Shown: one piece after another, positions 25,619-35,882 of the stretch | Layout: each line of letters starts with the position of its first letter | How positions within the stretch are numbered: position 1 is the stretch's first letter | DNA from: CAZNMF01 sp035547155 | GTDB taxonomy: Bacteria > Acidobacteriota > Vicinamibacteria > Vicinamibacterales > SCN-69-37 | Assembly: GCA_035547155.1 (NCBI GenBank) | Contig: DASZVJ010000116.1 | Coordinates: 1-64,000, forward strand | Direction: 5' to 3' | Length of the DNA: 64,000 nucleotides | The notes under the pieces: model-generated | Told to the model about the DNA's origin: nothing | Databases searched by the model: none | What the model saw: only the letters and a program-made list of their open reading frames with translations | Program-made: the position numbers and the translations under genes

Positions 25619-26998
25619 ATGACCGTCGACGCCGGCGAGCGTGCCGCAATCGGTGCACGCGAACCGAAAAGCGCAATCAGTGGGCTGACCAGTGTCGTCC
25701 TGCTCGGCCTTCTTGCGGCCGCACCGGCTCTTGCGCTCGCGCAGACGCCGCTGACGCTCGAGGACGCGATGCGGCGGGCGCGAGACGACACCGCCGACGC
25801 GCGGGTGCTCGCGTCCTCGGTGGCCGAGGCGGCCGCGCGTGTGCGCCTCGCGCGCGCCGGATTCTGGCCGCGCGTCGACGCGGCCGAGACGGCGCAGCGC
25901 GGCGACCAACCCGTGTTCGTCTTCAGCTCACTGCTCGCGCAGCGGCGTTTCGCCGAGGCCGATTTCGCGATCTCCGCCCTCAATCATCCGGACGCGGTCA
26001 CGAACACGCGTACCGCGATCTCGATCCAGCAGTCGATCTTCGACGGCGGCGGGACGCAGGCCGGCGTGCGGGCGGCCTCCCTCGACCGTGATCTCGCCGA
26101 GGCACGGCGCGATGCGGCCCGGCAGGACCTGGCGTTCAGCGCGGCGCAGGCGTTCGTCCATGCGCTGGAGCGCGAAGCCGGCGTGCGGGCGGCGCAGGCG
26201 GCCGTGGACGCGGCCGAAAGCGATCGCGAGCGTGCGCGCGCGCGGCGTGACGTCGGTCTTGCTACCGATGCCGACGTGCTGGCCGTCGACGTGCACCTGG
26301 CGGACGTGCGCCAGCAACGAATCTCGGCGTCGGGCGATCTCGCGGTCGCGTACATCCAGCTGGCCGACATCGTCGGTCTGCCGCTGACGTCTCCGCTCGC
26401 GCTCGTGCGACCCGCGCCGTGGCCGGCGCCCGACGACGATGAGGACGCGCTCGTGCGAGAGGCGCTGGCCAGACATCCACGGCGCCGTGAGGCCGACGCG
26501 CAGATCCAACTTGCCGACAACGCACGACGTGCCGCGCACGCGGCGCTGCTGCCGGCGATCAGCGCCCAGGCCGGATGGGAGCTCAACGGCGCCTCGCTGT
26601 CCACGCAGCAGTCGAGCTGGGGGCTCGGCGTGGACGTGCGCATCAATCTCTTCGACGGCTTCGCGACGCGCGCGCGTGTGGCCGAGGCCGCGCACATGCG
26701 CGCGACGGCGATCGCCGAGCGCGAGCGCCTCGATCGGCGCATCGACGTGGACGTGCGTGCAGCGCTCGCCCAATGGACGGCGGCACGCGCGGGCGAGGAC
26801 GTGGGCCGCGCCGCGCTGGCGCAGGCGCGCGAATCGCAGCGGATCGTGCGCGAGCGCTACGACGGCGAGCTCGCGACGATTGCCGACGTGCTGCGCGCCG
26901 CCGAGGCCGTGCGCGCCGCGGAGTTGCGCGCGACGGCCGCGGAGATGGCCGTCATCCTCCAGCGCCTCGCGCTCGAGCGCGCATTGGGGCGGCTGTAG
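25619..26998 (+). CDS. TolC-family outer membrane efflux protein
   Basis: A 459-residue outer-membrane channel of an RND tripartite pump. A signal peptide (SAISGLTSVVLLGLLAAAPALALAQ) is followed by the duplicated OEP repeats rich in long helices (TLEDAMRRARDD, AEAAARVRLARAGFWPRVD, SIQQSIFDGGGTQAGVRAA, VDVRINLFDGFATRARVAEA, ALAQARESQRIVRERYDGELATIADVLRAAEAV). The protein begins with an unusually long hydrophilic stretch before the signal; a shorter start is possible. It is the first gene of the operon with the HlyD-type adaptor and RND transporter. Confidence 0.9.
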   Translation: MTVDAGERAAIGAREPKSAISGLTSVVLLGLLAAAPALALAQTPLTLEDAMRRARDDTADARVLASSVAEAAARVRLARAGFWPRVDAAETAQRGDQPVFVFSSLLAQRRFAEADFAISALNHPDAVTNTRTAISIQQSIFDGGGTQAGVRAASLDRDLAEARRDAARQDLAFSAAQAFVHALEREAGVRAAQAAVDAAESDRERARARRDVGLATDADVLAVDVHLADVRQQRISASGDLAVAYIQLADIVGLPLTSPLALVRPAPWPAPDDDEDALVREALARHPRRREADAQIQLADNARRAAHAALLPAISAQAGWELNGASLSTQQSSWGLGVDVRINLFDGFATRARVAEAAHMRATAIAERERLDRRIDVDVRAALAQWTAARAGEDVGRAALAQARESQRIVRERYDGELATIADVLRAAEAVRAAELRATAAEMAVILQRLALERALGRL

Positions 26999-27028
26999 CC
27001 GCACGGGCGAAAGAGAGGGCCTCGAATC

Positions 27029-28207
27029 ATGAAACGACTGATGGGAATCGTCGCGCTCGGCCTCATCGCGGCCCTCGTGTCCGCGTGCCGTACGAGCCCG
27101 CACGCGGCGGTGGCGGCGCATCCGCAAGAGCCGATTGCGGTGACGATCGCGGCCGCGTCCATGACGGACACCGCCGATCGTCTGGAGGCTGGAGGCGTCG
27201 TGACCGCTCGCGAGACAGCCGTGATCTCGAGCCGGATCACCGCGACGATTGCGCGCATCGCCGTGGCGGCCGGCGATCGCGTGCGCGCGGGCGACGTGCT
27301 GCTGACACTCGACGCGCAGGATGTCGTCGAGCGTGCGCAGCAGGCGCGCGCCCTCGCGCGGGCGGCCGAGAAGACGCTCGTCCAGACGAAAGCCGAAGAG
27401 AAGGCCGCCGAGGCGGAGGAGACGCTCGCCGCGGCCTGGCAGGGGCGGATCGTGACGTTGCATGAGCGTCGCGCCGCGACCGATCAGGAGCGCGACGAGG
27501 CCAACGCGCGCCTGGCGGCGGCCGACGCGCGGATCAGCGCGGCCCGTGCCGGCGCCGACGCGGCCGATGCGCAGCTCGCCGCCGCGCGCGCGGCCGCCGA
27601 CGCCGCGACCGCCGCCGAGGCATTCGCGATCGTGCGCGCGCCGTTCGACGGTCTCGTCGCCGAACGTCTGATCGATCCCGGAAATCTCGCCCTTCCAGGC
27701 GTGCCGCTACTCCGGCTCGAGTCGGCCGGCGACCGGCAGATCGTCGCCCATGTAGATGAGGCGCGCGCCGCATTCGTGCGTGTCGGCGATCGCGTGACTG
27801 TCGCTCTCGCCGATATGCCTTCCAGCGATCGTGCCGTCGACGCGGTCGTCGCTGAAGTCGCGCGAGCCGTCGACGTCGATCAACGCGCATTCACCGTCAA
27901 AATCGATCTCGCGTCTCCGGTTCACGTGCGGTCCGGCAGCTTTGCGCGTGTCGTTTTCGCGGGCGCGCGGCGCCGTGCTCTGGTCGTGCCTGCCGACGCG
28001 GTTCGCCGGCGGGGCCAGGTATCGTCGCTCTTCGTCGTGCAGGACGGCGTCGCGAGGCTGCGCCTCATCGACGTCGGGGCCATGCTCTCCGGCGGCGTCG
28101 AAGTGCTCGCCGGCCTCGACGCCGGTGAGTCCGTGGTGACGTCTCCGCCTCCGCGCCTCGTCGACGGATCCAGCGTCGTCGTCGGCCATACCGGAGGCGC
28201 ATCGTGA
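27029..28207 (+). CDS. RND efflux periplasmic adaptor lipoprotein
   Basis: A 392-residue membrane fusion protein. The lipobox LVSAC (about residue 20) marks it as a lipoprotein. The barrel-sandwich half-motif ([42 protein letters not shown]) precedes a very Ala/Glu-rich helical hairpin (about 95-200) and the return lipoyl half ([33 protein letters not shown]). Beta-barrel and membrane-proximal domains complete it. It links the TolC-like channel to the RND pump. AGAGAGG precedes the ATG. The gene overlaps the pump gene (GTGA). Confidence 0.92.
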   Translation: MKRLMGIVALGLIAALVSACRTSPHAAVAAHPQEPIAVTIAAASMTDTADRLEAGGVVTARETAVISSRITATIARIAVAAGDRVRAGDVLLTLDAQDVVERAQQARALARAAEKTLVQTKAEEKAAEAEETLAAAWQGRIVTLHERRAATDQERDEANARLAAADARISAARAGADAADAQLAAARAAADAATAAEAFAIVRAPFDGLVAERLIDPGNLALPGVPLLRLESAGDRQIVAHVDEARAAFVRVGDRVTVALADMPSSDRAVDAVVAEVARAVDVDQRAFTVKIDLASPVHVRSGSFARVVFAGARRRALVVPADAVRRRGQVSSLFVVQDGVARLRLIDVGAMLSGGVEVLAGLDAGESVVTSPPPRLVDGSSVVVGHTGGAS

Positions 28208-31200
28208 GGCCACGCCTCGGCCTGGCCGGACGGCTGGCGTCGGCGTTCGTCTCTTCGACGCTGACGCCCCTGCTGATCGTGGCGTCGATCGGCCTCGGCA
28301 CATTCGCGATCCTCGCGCTGCCGCGCGAGGAGGAGCCGCAGATCGTCGTGCCGATGGTGGACGTGTCCATCGATCTCCCCGGCGCGTCGCCAACGGAGAT
28401 CGAGCAGCGCGCGACGCGTCCCATCGAGAAGCTGCTCTGGGAAATCCCCGGCGTCGAATACGTGTACTCGACGTCCAGCCCCGGTCAGTCGATGGTGATC
28501 GTGCGCTTTCGCGTCGGCGAGGACGAGGCGCGTGCGCTCGTGCGCTTGAACCAGAAGCTGCAGGCGAATGCCGATCGCCTGCCTCCCGGCGCGTCGGCGC
28601 CGCTCGTGAAGGCGCGCGCGATCGACGACGTGCCGATCGTCGCCGTGACGCTCTGGAGTGACGATCACGACGACGACGTCCTGCGGCGTCTCGGCGTGCA
28701 ACTGCGCGAGGCGCTCGCGGAGGTGCCGGACGTGTCGGATGTGGCCGTGATCGGCGGCCGTCCGCGCGAGATCGGCGTGCAGGTCGATCCCGCCAGATTG
28801 GCCGCCGCGCGGATCGATCCGCTGGATTTGTCCGCGACGCTCACCGACGCGAACGAGCGCGCGACCGGAGCGGGTCCCGTATCGACCGGCGGCATCGCGC
28901 GTCTCGAAGCCGGGCGCCAGGTGAATACGGTCGACGCCCTTCGCGCACTGGTTGTCTCCGCCGCGGATGGGCGCACGATTCAGCTCGGCGACGTCGCGAC
29001 GGTGACCGACGGCGGCGCGCCGCCGACGTCGTACGTCCGCTTCTACTCGCCGGATGGCGGCGCGCATCCCGCCGTGACGCTCGCGGTGGCCAAGCGCGCA
29101 GGTGCCAACGCGATCACGGTCGCGCGCCAGATCGACGCCAGGCTTGCAGCGCTGCGCGGCGTCCTGCTGCCTGGCGACGTGAACGTGACCGTGACGCGGA
29201 ACTATGGCGAGACGGCCGCCGAGAAGTCGAACGAGCTCCTGTTCCACATGGGGCTCGCGGTGGTCTCGGTGTCCATCCTCATCGCGCTCGTGCTCGGTAT
29301 CCGCGAGGCGCTCGTCGTGCTCGTCGCGATTCCGGTCACGCTGGCGCTCACGTTGTTCGTGTTCTCGCTCTACGGCTACACGCTCAATCGCATCACACTC
29401 TTCGCGCTGATCTTCTCCATCGGCATCCTCGTCGACGATGCGATTGTCGTCGTGGAGAACATCGTGCGGCACGCGCGCCTGCACGGCGGCGATCGATCGC
29501 GTCTGGCCGCGACGGCCATCGCCGCGGTCGACGAAGTCGGCAATCCGACAATCCTGGCGACGCTCACGGTCGTCGCCGCCATCCTGCCGATGGCGTTCGT
29601 CGGCGGGCTGATGGGGCCCTACATGCGGCCGATTCCCGTCGGCGCATCGGCCGCGATGCTGGTGTCGCTCGCCGCGGCGTTCGTCGTGACGCCCTGGGCT
29701 GCCGCGCGGCTGCTGCGGCCGACCGGTGACCACCGCCAGACGGCCGAGGGCGCGGCGACGAGGCTCTATCGGCGTGCGATGGGCGTGCTCATCGGCCGCC
29801 GGCGCGCGCGAATCGCGTTTCTCGCCGGCGTCTCCGTGCTGCTGCTGGCTTCCATCGCGCTCGTGCCATTGAAGCTCGTCACGGTCAAGATGCTGCCGTT
29901 CGACAACAAGAACGAGTTCGAGGTCATCGTGGACATGCCCGAGGGCACCGCGCTCGAACAGACGGCGCGTGTGTCCGGAGAGCTTGCCCGCTCGATTCTC
30001 CACGACGATGCCGTCGTCGACGTGCAGAGCTATGTGGGCACGTCGTCGCCGTCGACGTTCAACGGGCTCGTGCGCCACTACTTCCTGCGCCGCGCGCCGC
30101 ATCTGGCCGACCTGCAGGTGAATCTGAAGCCCAAGAGCGAACGCCGCGAGCAGAGCCACGACGTCGCCAAGCGCGTCCGCGACCGTCTCGCGCCGATCGC
30201 ACGACGGTTCGACGCCACGATCCAGGTGTCCGAGGTGCCACCAGGGCCGCCGGTGCTGCAGACGCTCGTCGCGGAAGTCTACGGACCGGATCCGGCGAGA
30301 CGTCTGCAGATCGCCGAGCAGGTGAAGTCGGTATTGGCCCGCACGCCGGGTGTCGTCGACGTCGATTGGTACGTCGCCGCCCCCCAGCCGAAGACGTCGC
30401 TCGTCGTCGACGACGCGCGCGCGGGCGCGGCTGGCGTGACGGCGGCGCACGTTTCCGCCGCGGTTCGCCTGGCGGCCGACGGCCGCGTCGCCGGGCTCTT
30501 TCACGATTCCGACGCGCGTGAGGACGTGCCGATCGTACTGCGTCTGCCGCGAAGCGCTCAGGGATCGATGGCGGCTGTGCGCGCGCTGCGGCTGGGTCCG
30601 CGCGGCGTGGCGATCGGCGAGTTGACGCGCGAAGCGCACGGCGTCGAGGCCGACAGCCTGTATCACAAGAATCTGCGGCCGGTGACGTACGTGACGGGCG
30701 ACGTCGCGGGCGCGGCCGAGAGCCCCGTGTACGCGATTCTCCGCATGAACGAGGCGATCGCGGCGATCACCCTGCCGGAAGGCTACGGCCTCGAGATCGA
30801 CGATTTGCACCCGCCGTCGGACACGACGAGGTACGCGATCAAATGGGATGGCGAATGGCAGATCACGCTCGAGGTCTTCCGCGATCTCGGCCTCGCGTTC
30901 GCCGTCGTGCTCGTGCTCATCTACGTGCTCGTCGTCTGGTGGTTCGACGATCTCGTGGTGCCGCTGGCGATCATGGCGGCGATTCCGTTCTCGCTCGTGG
31001 GGATTCTGCCCGCGCACGCCGCGATGGGGGCGTTCTTCACCGCCACCTCGATGATCGGCTTCATCGCCGGCGCCGGCATCGTCGTGCGGAACTCGATCAT
31101 CCTCGTGGACTTCATCGAGCTGCGGCTGCGCGAGGGCATGCCGCTCGCGGATGCCGTCGTCGACGCCGGTGCCGTTCGGTTCAGGCCGATGGCGTTGACG

Positions 31201-31416
31201 GCCGCCGCGGTGATCGTCGGGTCCGCGGTCATCCTGTTCGATCCGATCTTTCAAGGGTTGGCGATCTCGCTGATGGCGGGCGAGGTCGCATCGCTGCTGC
31301 TGTCTCGCGTGACGGTGCCCGTCCTGTATTTCGTGACCCACCGCGCGCGCCGATCTGTCCATTCCGTCGTGTACGCGTCGTCCGAGGACGAGCGCGTCGA
31401 AAGGAGCCTGTCATGA
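28204..31416 (+). CDS. RND efflux transporter, AcrB/MMPL superfamily
   Basis: A 1070-residue inner-membrane proton antiporter. Features are the N-terminal helix ([29 protein letters not shown]), periplasmic porter domain ([45 protein letters not shown]) and helix IV with the paired acidic residues [18 protein letters not shown] second repeat ends with [22 protein letters not shown], which carries Asn where many pumps keep Asn/Lys. Substrate cannot be read from sequence; heavy-metal CusA features are not obvious, so HAE-type drug or metabolite export is likely. GTG start overlaps the adaptor stop; its stop overlaps the next gene. Confidence 0.92.
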   Translation: MRPRLGLAGRLASAFVSSTLTPLLIVASIGLGTFAILALPREEEPQIVVPMVDVSIDLPGASPTEIEQRATRPIEKLLWEIPGVEYVYSTSSPGQSMVIVRFRVGEDEARALVRLNQKLQANADRLPPGASAPLVKARAIDDVPIVAVTLWSDDHDDDVLRRLGVQLREALAEVPDVSDVAVIGGRPREIGVQVDPARLAAARIDPLDLSATLTDANERATGAGPVSTGGIARLEAGRQVNTVDALRALVVSAADGRTIQLGDVATVTDGGAPPTSYVRFYSPDGGAHPAVTLAVAKRAGANAITVARQIDARLAALRGVLLPGDVNVTVTRNYGETAAEKSNELLFHMGLAVVSVSILIALVLGIREALVVLVAIPVTLALTLFVFSLYGYTLNRITLFALIFSIGILVDDAIVVVENIVRHARLHGGDRSRLAATAIAAVDEVGNPTILATLTVVAAILPMAFVGGLMGPYMRPIPVGASAAMLVSLAAAFVVTPWAAARLLRPTGDHRQTAEGAATRLYRRAMGVLIGRRRARIAFLAGVSVLLLASIALVPLKLVTVKMLPFDNKNEFEVIVDMPEGTALEQTARVSGELARSILHDDAVVDVQSYVGTSSPSTFNGLVRHYFLRRAPHLADLQVNLKPKSERREQSHDVAKRVRDRLAPIARRFDATIQVSEVPPGPPVLQTLVAEVYGPDPARRLQIAEQVKSVLARTPGVVDVDWYVAAPQPKTSLVVDDARAGAAGVTAAHVSAAVRLAADGRVAGLFHDSDAREDVPIVLRLPRSAQGSMAAVRALRLGPRGVAIGELTREAHGVEADSLYHKNLRPVTYVTGDVAGAAESPVYAILRMNEAIAAITLPEGYGLEIDDLHPPSDTTRYAIKWDGEWQITLEVFRDLGLAFAVVLVLIYVLVVWWFDDLVVPLAIMAAIPFSLVGILPAHAAMGAFFTATSMIGFIAGAGIVVRNSIILVDFIELRLREGMPLADAVVDAGAVRFRPMALTAAAVIVGSAVILFDPIFQGLAISLMAGEVASLLLSRVTVPVLYFVTHRARRSVHSVVYASSEDERVERSLS

Positions 31417-31607
31417 CCGTCGAACGTGCATTGCGATTGATTGCGGGAACCGTCGTGATCGCCAGCGTGGCGCTGGCGGTTTATGTGAGCCCGACCTTCC
31501 TCTGGCTCGCGCTCATCGTCGGCGTCAGTCTGTTCCAGTCCGGCTTCACGAACTGGTGTCCGATGATGACGGTGCTGCGATGGGCGGGGCTGCGGGACGC
31601 GCGGTGA
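31413..31607 (+). CDS. Small DUF2892/YgaP-like transmembrane protein
   Basis: A 64-residue protein with two hydrophobic helices ([20 protein letters not shown] and [17 protein letters not shown]) and the family ending [20 protein letters not shown], including the conserved cysteine next to proline. DUF2892 domains often accompany rhodanese or efflux genes. The role here is unknown, possibly assembly or membrane anchoring. AAGGAG lies 8 bases upstream and the ATG overlaps the pump gene stop (ATGA), so it belongs to the efflux operon. Confidence 0.82.
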   Translation: MTVERALRLIAGTVVIASVALAVYVSPTFLWLALIVGVSLFQSGFTNWCPMMTVLRWAGLRDAR

Positions 31608-31664
31608 TCGTCGGGACTCACGCGGGGAGCGGGACGTCATCCGGACGCGATAGGCGGGGTGAGC

Positions 31665-31670
31665 TAGGAT
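31665..31670 (+). promoter_or_regulatory. Putative -10 box (leaderless type) of the acetyltransferase/isomerase gene
   Basis: TAGGAT ends 9 bases before the ATG at 31680, with no Shine-Dalgarno between. Confidence 0.3.
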
Positions 31671-31679
31671 AGGGCCTCG

Positions 31680-32648
31680 ATGGACGCCAAACCCGCCGCT
31701 CCGGCCGACGTCTTCGTTCACCCGCAAGGGCTCTGTGAGACGTCGCGCGTTGGCGCACGCACGCGGATTTGGGCCTTCGCGCACGTTCTGTCCGGCGCGA
31801 CGATCGGCGTCGACTGCAACATCTGTGATCACGTGTTCATCGAAGACGACGTCGTCGTCGGCGACCGCGTGACCGTCAAGAGCGGCGTGCAGCTCTGGAA
31901 TGGCGTGTCTCTCGGAGACGACGTCTTCGTCGGACCGAACGCGACGTTTTCCAACGACAAGTATCCGCGGAGCAAGCAGTATCAAACGCAGGTCTCGCGT
32001 ACGGAGATCGGGCGCGGCGCATCCATCGGTGCCGGCGCCGTGATTCTGCCTGGCGTACGCGTCGGTTCGCGCGCGATGATCGGCGCCGGCGCGGTCGTGA
32101 CGCACGACGTCCCTGCCCGCGCCATCGTCTCGGGCAATCCCGGGCGCATCGTCGGCTACTCGGACGCCACGCGCGTGAACCCGATCCCGACGCCGGTGTC
32201 GTCCGGGCGAGGCGAGGTCCCGTCGTCGCTGGGCAGTGTCTCCGGCGTGTCGTTGCACGCGCTCACGCTCGTCGAGGATCTCCGTGGCCGGCTGGCCGCT
32301 GGCGAGTTCGTCGATCAGATTCCGTTTCAGCCGAAGCGATTTTTCCTGGTGTTCGATGTGCCAGGAAAAGAGGTCCGCGGCGAGCACGCACATCGCACGT
32401 GCCACCAGTTCCTGATCTGCCTGCGCGGCCGCGTGTCGATCGTCGTCGACGACGGCCGTCATGCGGCGGAAATCGGCCTGGACGGGCCAGAGCTCGGCGT
32501 GTACGTGCCGCCCATGATCTGGACGGTCCAGTTCAGATATTCCGACGACGCGATGCTGCTCGTGCTCGCATCGGAGCACTACGATCCGGCGGATTACATT
32601 CGCGACTACGACGAATTCCTGTCGGGGCCGATGGCGGGCGGCCGCTAG
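31680..32648 (+). CDS. Bifunctional sugar N-acetyltransferase / dTDP-ketosugar isomerase (WxcM/FdtD-like)
   Basis: A 322-residue two-domain protein. The first half (about 5-165) is a left-handed beta-helix of hexapeptide repeats (TRIWAFAHVLSGATIGVDCNICDHVFIEDDVVVGDRVTVKSGVQLW..., PGRIVGYS) typical of sugar-nucleotide N-acetyltransferases. The second half (about 190-318) is a cupin of the FdtA/WxcM 3,4-ketoisomerase type (KRFFLVFDVPGKEVRGEHAHRTCHQFLICLRGRVSIVVDDG, VYVPPMIWTVQFRYS). Together they suit synthesis of a dTDP-3-acetamido-3,6-dideoxyhexose. The aminotransferase and dTDP-glucose genes expected for this pathway are absent nearby. Convergent, with a 4-base overlap, with the GT2 gene. 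Confidence 0.87.
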   Translation: MDAKPAAPADVFVHPQGLCETSRVGARTRIWAFAHVLSGATIGVDCNICDHVFIEDDVVVGDRVTVKSGVQLWNGVSLGDDVFVGPNATFSNDKYPRSKQYQTQVSRTEIGRGASIGAGAVILPGVRVGSRAMIGAGAVVTHDVPARAIVSGNPGRIVGYSDATRVNPIPTPVSSGRGEVPSSLGSVSGVSLHALTLVEDLRGRLAAGEFVDQIPFQPKRFFLVFDVPGKEVRGEHAHRTCHQFLICLRGRVSIVVDDGRHAAEIGLDGPELGVYVPPMIWTVQFRYSDDAMLLVLASEHYDPADYIRDYDEFLSGPMAGGR

Positions 32649-33580
32649 CGGGGCGAGTCGAACCGTTCCAGCGTGCGGACGATGAACGCCGGCCGATCGC
32701 GCGTGTTCTGCAGCGTGAGCCACAGATACTGGCCGACGATGCCGAGGCCGAGCGCGGTCAGGCCGCCGAACGACGTGATCGCGAGCATCAGCGGCGTGTA
32801 GCCGAGCACGGGGATCAACCCGACAGACCACGCCACCAGCACCGTCACACTCGCCGTCAACGCCAGCACCGTCGCGGCCGTGCCCAGGATCAACAGCAGC
32901 TTGATCGGAATGTCGGTGAAGTTGAAGACGCTGTCGATCGCGTACCGCAGCTTTCGGCCGAACGTCCACGCGCTCCGTCCGTGCTGTCGCGCGCGTCGCT
33001 CGTACGGCACCGACACGCGCCGGAAGCCGACCCACAGCAGCAGTGCGACGAGGCTCGAGTTCGTCTCTTTGAGGTCGACGAGTCGATCGCGTACCGGCTT
33101 GGTGCAGCCGAAGACGTCGACGCCGCCGCGCGGCATGTCCGGCACGACGAACCGGCGATACAGGCTCCAGAACGTTTCGGCCGTCACGCGAGAGAACCAG
33201 GGATCGGCTCGGCGCTCGCGATATCCCAGAACGACGTCGACGTCGCCGGACGTGAGCAGCCGGTCGAACGTCACGGCGAGCTCGGGCGGCTCCTGGAGAT
33301 CCGCGGTGATGACCGCGAACCGGTCGCCTCGGCCTTCCCGTAGTCCCGCCGCGATCGCGGCGAATGATCCGAAGTTTCTCGACAGCTCGACGAGCGTCGA
33401 CGGCAGGCCCCACGACGGCAGCTCGCGGCGGAGCACGTCCGCGCAGCGATCAGGGCTGCCATCGACGACGAAGACGACCTCGAGCCCGCTGGTGCAATCC
33501 GGTGCGATCGCACGAATCGCGTCGAGCAGCGCCGGAAGACCGTCCTCGTTCTTGTAGACGGGGATGACGAGCGACAGCAT
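32645..33580 (-). CDS. Family 2 glycosyltransferase with C-terminal membrane helices
   Basis: A 311-residue DPM1/ArnC-like transferase: LSLVIPVYKNEDGLPALLDAI at the N terminus, EVVFVVDGSPD (nucleotide-sugar aspartates, about 45-53), ITADLQEPPE (DxD-like) and GYRERRADPWFSRV. Two transmembrane helices follow (about 220-285: LLLILGTAATVLALTASVTVLVAW and LMLAITSFGGLTALGLGIVGQYLW). It probably glycosylates a polyprenyl phosphate on the cytosolic face. TATAAT lies 8 bases before the ATG. The GT-C-like gene just upstream on the same strand may use or share its product. Confidence 0.9.
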   Translation of the reverse strand: MLSLVIPVYKNEDGLPALLDAIRAIAPDCTSGLEVVFVVDGSPDRCADVLRRELPSWGLPSTLVELSRNFGSFAAIAAGLREGRGDRFAVITADLQEPPELAVTFDRLLTSGDVDVVLGYRERRADPWFSRVTAETFWSLYRRFVVPDMPRGGVDVFGCTKPVRDRLVDLKETNSSLVALLLWVGFRRVSVPYERRARQHGRSAWTFGRKLRYAIDSVFNFTDIPIKLLLILGTAATVLALTASVTVLVAWSVGLIPVLGYTPLMLAITSFGGLTALGLGIVGQYLWLTLQNTRDRPAFIVRTLERFDSPR

Positions 33581-33588
33581 GCGCGAGG

Positions 33589-33594
33589 ATTATA
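33589..33594 (-). promoter_or_regulatory. Consensus -10 box TATAAT of the GT2 gene (leaderless type)
   Basis: A perfect TATAAT on the minus strand, 8 bases before the ATG at 33580 and with no Shine-Dalgarno in between. Confidence 0.45.
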
Positions 33595-33602
33595 GATGCC
33601 GA

Positions 33603-35798
33603 TCACTCGACGACGACGGGCTGCGCGGGCGTTTCGTACGCGCAACGTCCGTCTGCGGCCGCGATGCGAAGGATGAGCGTATGTGAGCCGCGATCGAGCT
33701 GGCGCGCTGGAATGGCCGTCATGAAGCCGCTCTGCAGGTACGCCGGTCGCGAGAAGTGCGCGGCAACGTCCTGGCGTTCGAGGCCATAGATCGTCTGAAA
33801 CAGCCTGCCGTCCACGCGCACGTCCACGCCCGTCCCCGTGGACTGCGCCGCGTCGTCGACGGCCCAGCCTTCGACTCTGATCGCACGAGCGGCTGCGACG
33901 TGGATCGGCTCACGCGATGACGGCCGCGTGGCCGCGTCCACGCGGTCGATCGAGAACGTCGCCGGCGCCGCGCAGACCGGCAGATCGGCGGTTGCCGCCG
34001 CGGCGCCGCCGGCGCGCGTGAGGAAGGCATCGGTCGATGATGGAGCGGTGACGCGACGAAGATCGACGACGACATACCGCTCCGTCTGCGCGAGCACGCT
34101 CACATTGGGCTGTTGCTCGATCGATGCCACGACTGCGGCGCCGTTGTCCGCATAACCGTCACGATCGATCTCGATCGCCGAAAAGCCCTGGGACGCGAGC
34201 TCGGGCACGAGGCGAGCGACCGGCAGCAGCGATGTCGCCTGCTGCCACCGCACCTGCTGATTGCTGAGCGCGGGATAGCTCCAGCGCAGCGTGCGTGAGA
34301 CCAGGTACATCCTGGCGTGATCGTAGGGCTGCATGCGCAACGGGCTGTCGCCGTCGGGGTACAAGCGCAGCGGGAGCTGAAACACCATCGCACCGGCGGG
34401 CAGCCGTGATTCCAGATCACGCACGAGACCGCGCACGGCCGTGTACTCCGACGCGATGTCCTTGGAGGTCGCGTTCACGTTGACCGTCGCGGCGCGTTGA
34501 TCCGCAAGTCCGACGAGCGCCACGACAATGGCCGCGCCGGCACGCGCCCGGCGCGATCGGATCGCGTCGAGCACCAGCGCGACGGCCGCGAGCGAAAAGA
34601 ACGCGATGAACGGCGAGATGCGATTGTAGGCGCGGATCTCCGGCGAGATCAGCAGATTGAAGAGGCTGCCGAGGCCGCCCACGGTGGCGAGCAGCAGCGC
34701 GGCAAGCGCCAAGCGGCTCGAGGCGGCCAACGTCTCGCGATGCGCGAGCCGGTCACCGAGCCGGGGTACCAGGAGCAACGCCAGCAGCGTCAGGAATCCG
34801 AGCGATCCGATCACGCCGAGACGCGCCGTCTGATTCTCGTTCTCGAGCGGAAACGCGGCGATCTGATCGCGAGCGAGCCAGGCGCGGAACGGCGGAAAAC
34901 GGTGCCAGAGGCCCGGGCTCAACAGATGGCGAATCTTGAGGCCGTAGATGTCGGCTTCGGCGGGCGTCTTGTCCGGCACCGCGATCGGCACGCCCCGCTG
35001 CGCCCACGAGTGCAGGCTGGGCGCGAGGTTGATCGCCGTGCCACCGCCGATCACGACGAGGCAGAACATCCCGATCCAGAGCACACGGCGCGATCGGTGC
35101 TGAATCGCACCGGTCAACGCACCGGCGAGGATGACGAAGGCCCCGAAGAACGCGTAGTACACGTAGTTGAATGCGAGCAGCAGGCACCCGGCGATGAAGC
35201 CGGCGAACGGCCGTTCGCGGAGCGCACGCGGCCGCCCCATGGCCAGGAATAGCGCTGCGGTGCAGGCGAACGGCACGAGGTAGATGACCAGCCAGGGTTG
35301 GCCGGTGTTCTTGTAGAGCGCGTAGGGCAGCAGCGCGAACAGCGTGCCTGCGACCAGCGCGCTGATTCTCGAGGCACCCAGCGTCCCGATGCACCACGTG
35401 GCCGAGAGGCCGCTGAGGACGACCATCAGCAGCCACGTGGCGTTGATCGCCGTCATCGGATCACGTACGACGCGGCTCACGATCCAGACGAGAGCCTGGT
35501 CGACGTTCGGTGCGGCCGGATACTGCAGCGCATCCAGGCCGAACGGCGCGCCGACGCGCGCGTTGAACCACCACCATCCGTTGTCGATCGTGCTCTTGCT
35601 CTGCAGCGCCGCGCTCAGACTGTCGCGCGAGAAGCGCAGCGGCATCGTGAAATCACGATCCCATCCGCGTAGATAGACGAAGACGATTGCCGCGAGCAGC
35701 GCCGCATGCGCGAGCACGAGCGCCGCGTCACGCCAGCGTGGGCCGTGAGACGACGGCACCGCCGCCGTGGAGGCGGCGATCGGAGGGACGGAGCTCAT
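33603..35798 (-). CDS. Large polytopic membrane protein with periplasmic C-terminal domain (YfhO/GT-C-like)
   Basis: A 731-residue protein with about eleven to twelve helices in residues 25-440 (DAALVLAHAALLAAIVFVYLRG, TWLLMVVLSGLSATWC, ISALVAGTLFALLPYALY, GFIAGCLLLAFNYVYYAFFGAFVILAG, LGSLGFLTLLALLLVPRLG). A soluble C-terminal part of about 290 residues follows, ending in a beta-rich domain (IRVEGWAVDDAAQSTGTGVDVRVDG). An acidic early loop (RFSRDSLSAAL) and layout suggest a GT-C glycosyltransferase or a YfhO-like protein. Donor and acceptor are unknown. It ends 22 bases before the GT2 start. Confidence 0.65.
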   Translation of the reverse strand: MSSVPPIAASTAAVPSSHGPRWRDAALVLAHAALLAAIVFVYLRGWDRDFTMPLRFSRDSLSAALQSKSTIDNGWWWFNARVGAPFGLDALQYPAAPNVDQALVWIVSRVVRDPMTAINATWLLMVVLSGLSATWCIGTLGASRISALVAGTLFALLPYALYKNTGQPWLVIYLVPFACTAALFLAMGRPRALRERPFAGFIAGCLLLAFNYVYYAFFGAFVILAGALTGAIQHRSRRVLWIGMFCLVVIGGGTAINLAPSLHSWAQRGVPIAVPDKTPAEADIYGLKIRHLLSPGLWHRFPPFRAWLARDQIAAFPLENENQTARLGVIGSLGFLTLLALLLVPRLGDRLAHRETLAASSRLALAALLLATVGGLGSLFNLLISPEIRAYNRISPFIAFFSLAAVALVLDAIRSRRARAGAAIVVALVGLADQRAATVNVNATSKDIASEYTAVRGLVRDLESRLPAGAMVFQLPLRLYPDGDSPLRMQPYDHARMYLVSRTLRWSYPALSNQQVRWQQATSLLPVARLVPELASQGFSAIEIDRDGYADNGAAVVASIEQQPNVSVLAQTERYVVVDLRRVTAPSSTDAFLTRAGGAAAATADLPVCAAPATFSIDRVDAATRPSSREPIHVAAARAIRVEGWAVDDAAQSTGTGVDVRVDGRLFQTIYGLERQDVAAHFSRPAYLQSGFMTAIPARQLDRGSHTLILRIAAADGRCAYETPAQPVVVE

Positions 35799-35882
35799 GA
35801 CGGCGCATCATCATCTCACACGGGATCCGTGACGCCCCGGTCCGACGCCCGCTCCCGCGGCTCGCCGATCGCGTGGCGTCGG

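Noticed and set aside
27922..31362. 1146-codon open frame on the minus strand
   Set aside because: It is antisense to the adaptor and RND genes and reads as Arg/His/Asp-rich low-complexity protein, an artefact of high GC with few stops.
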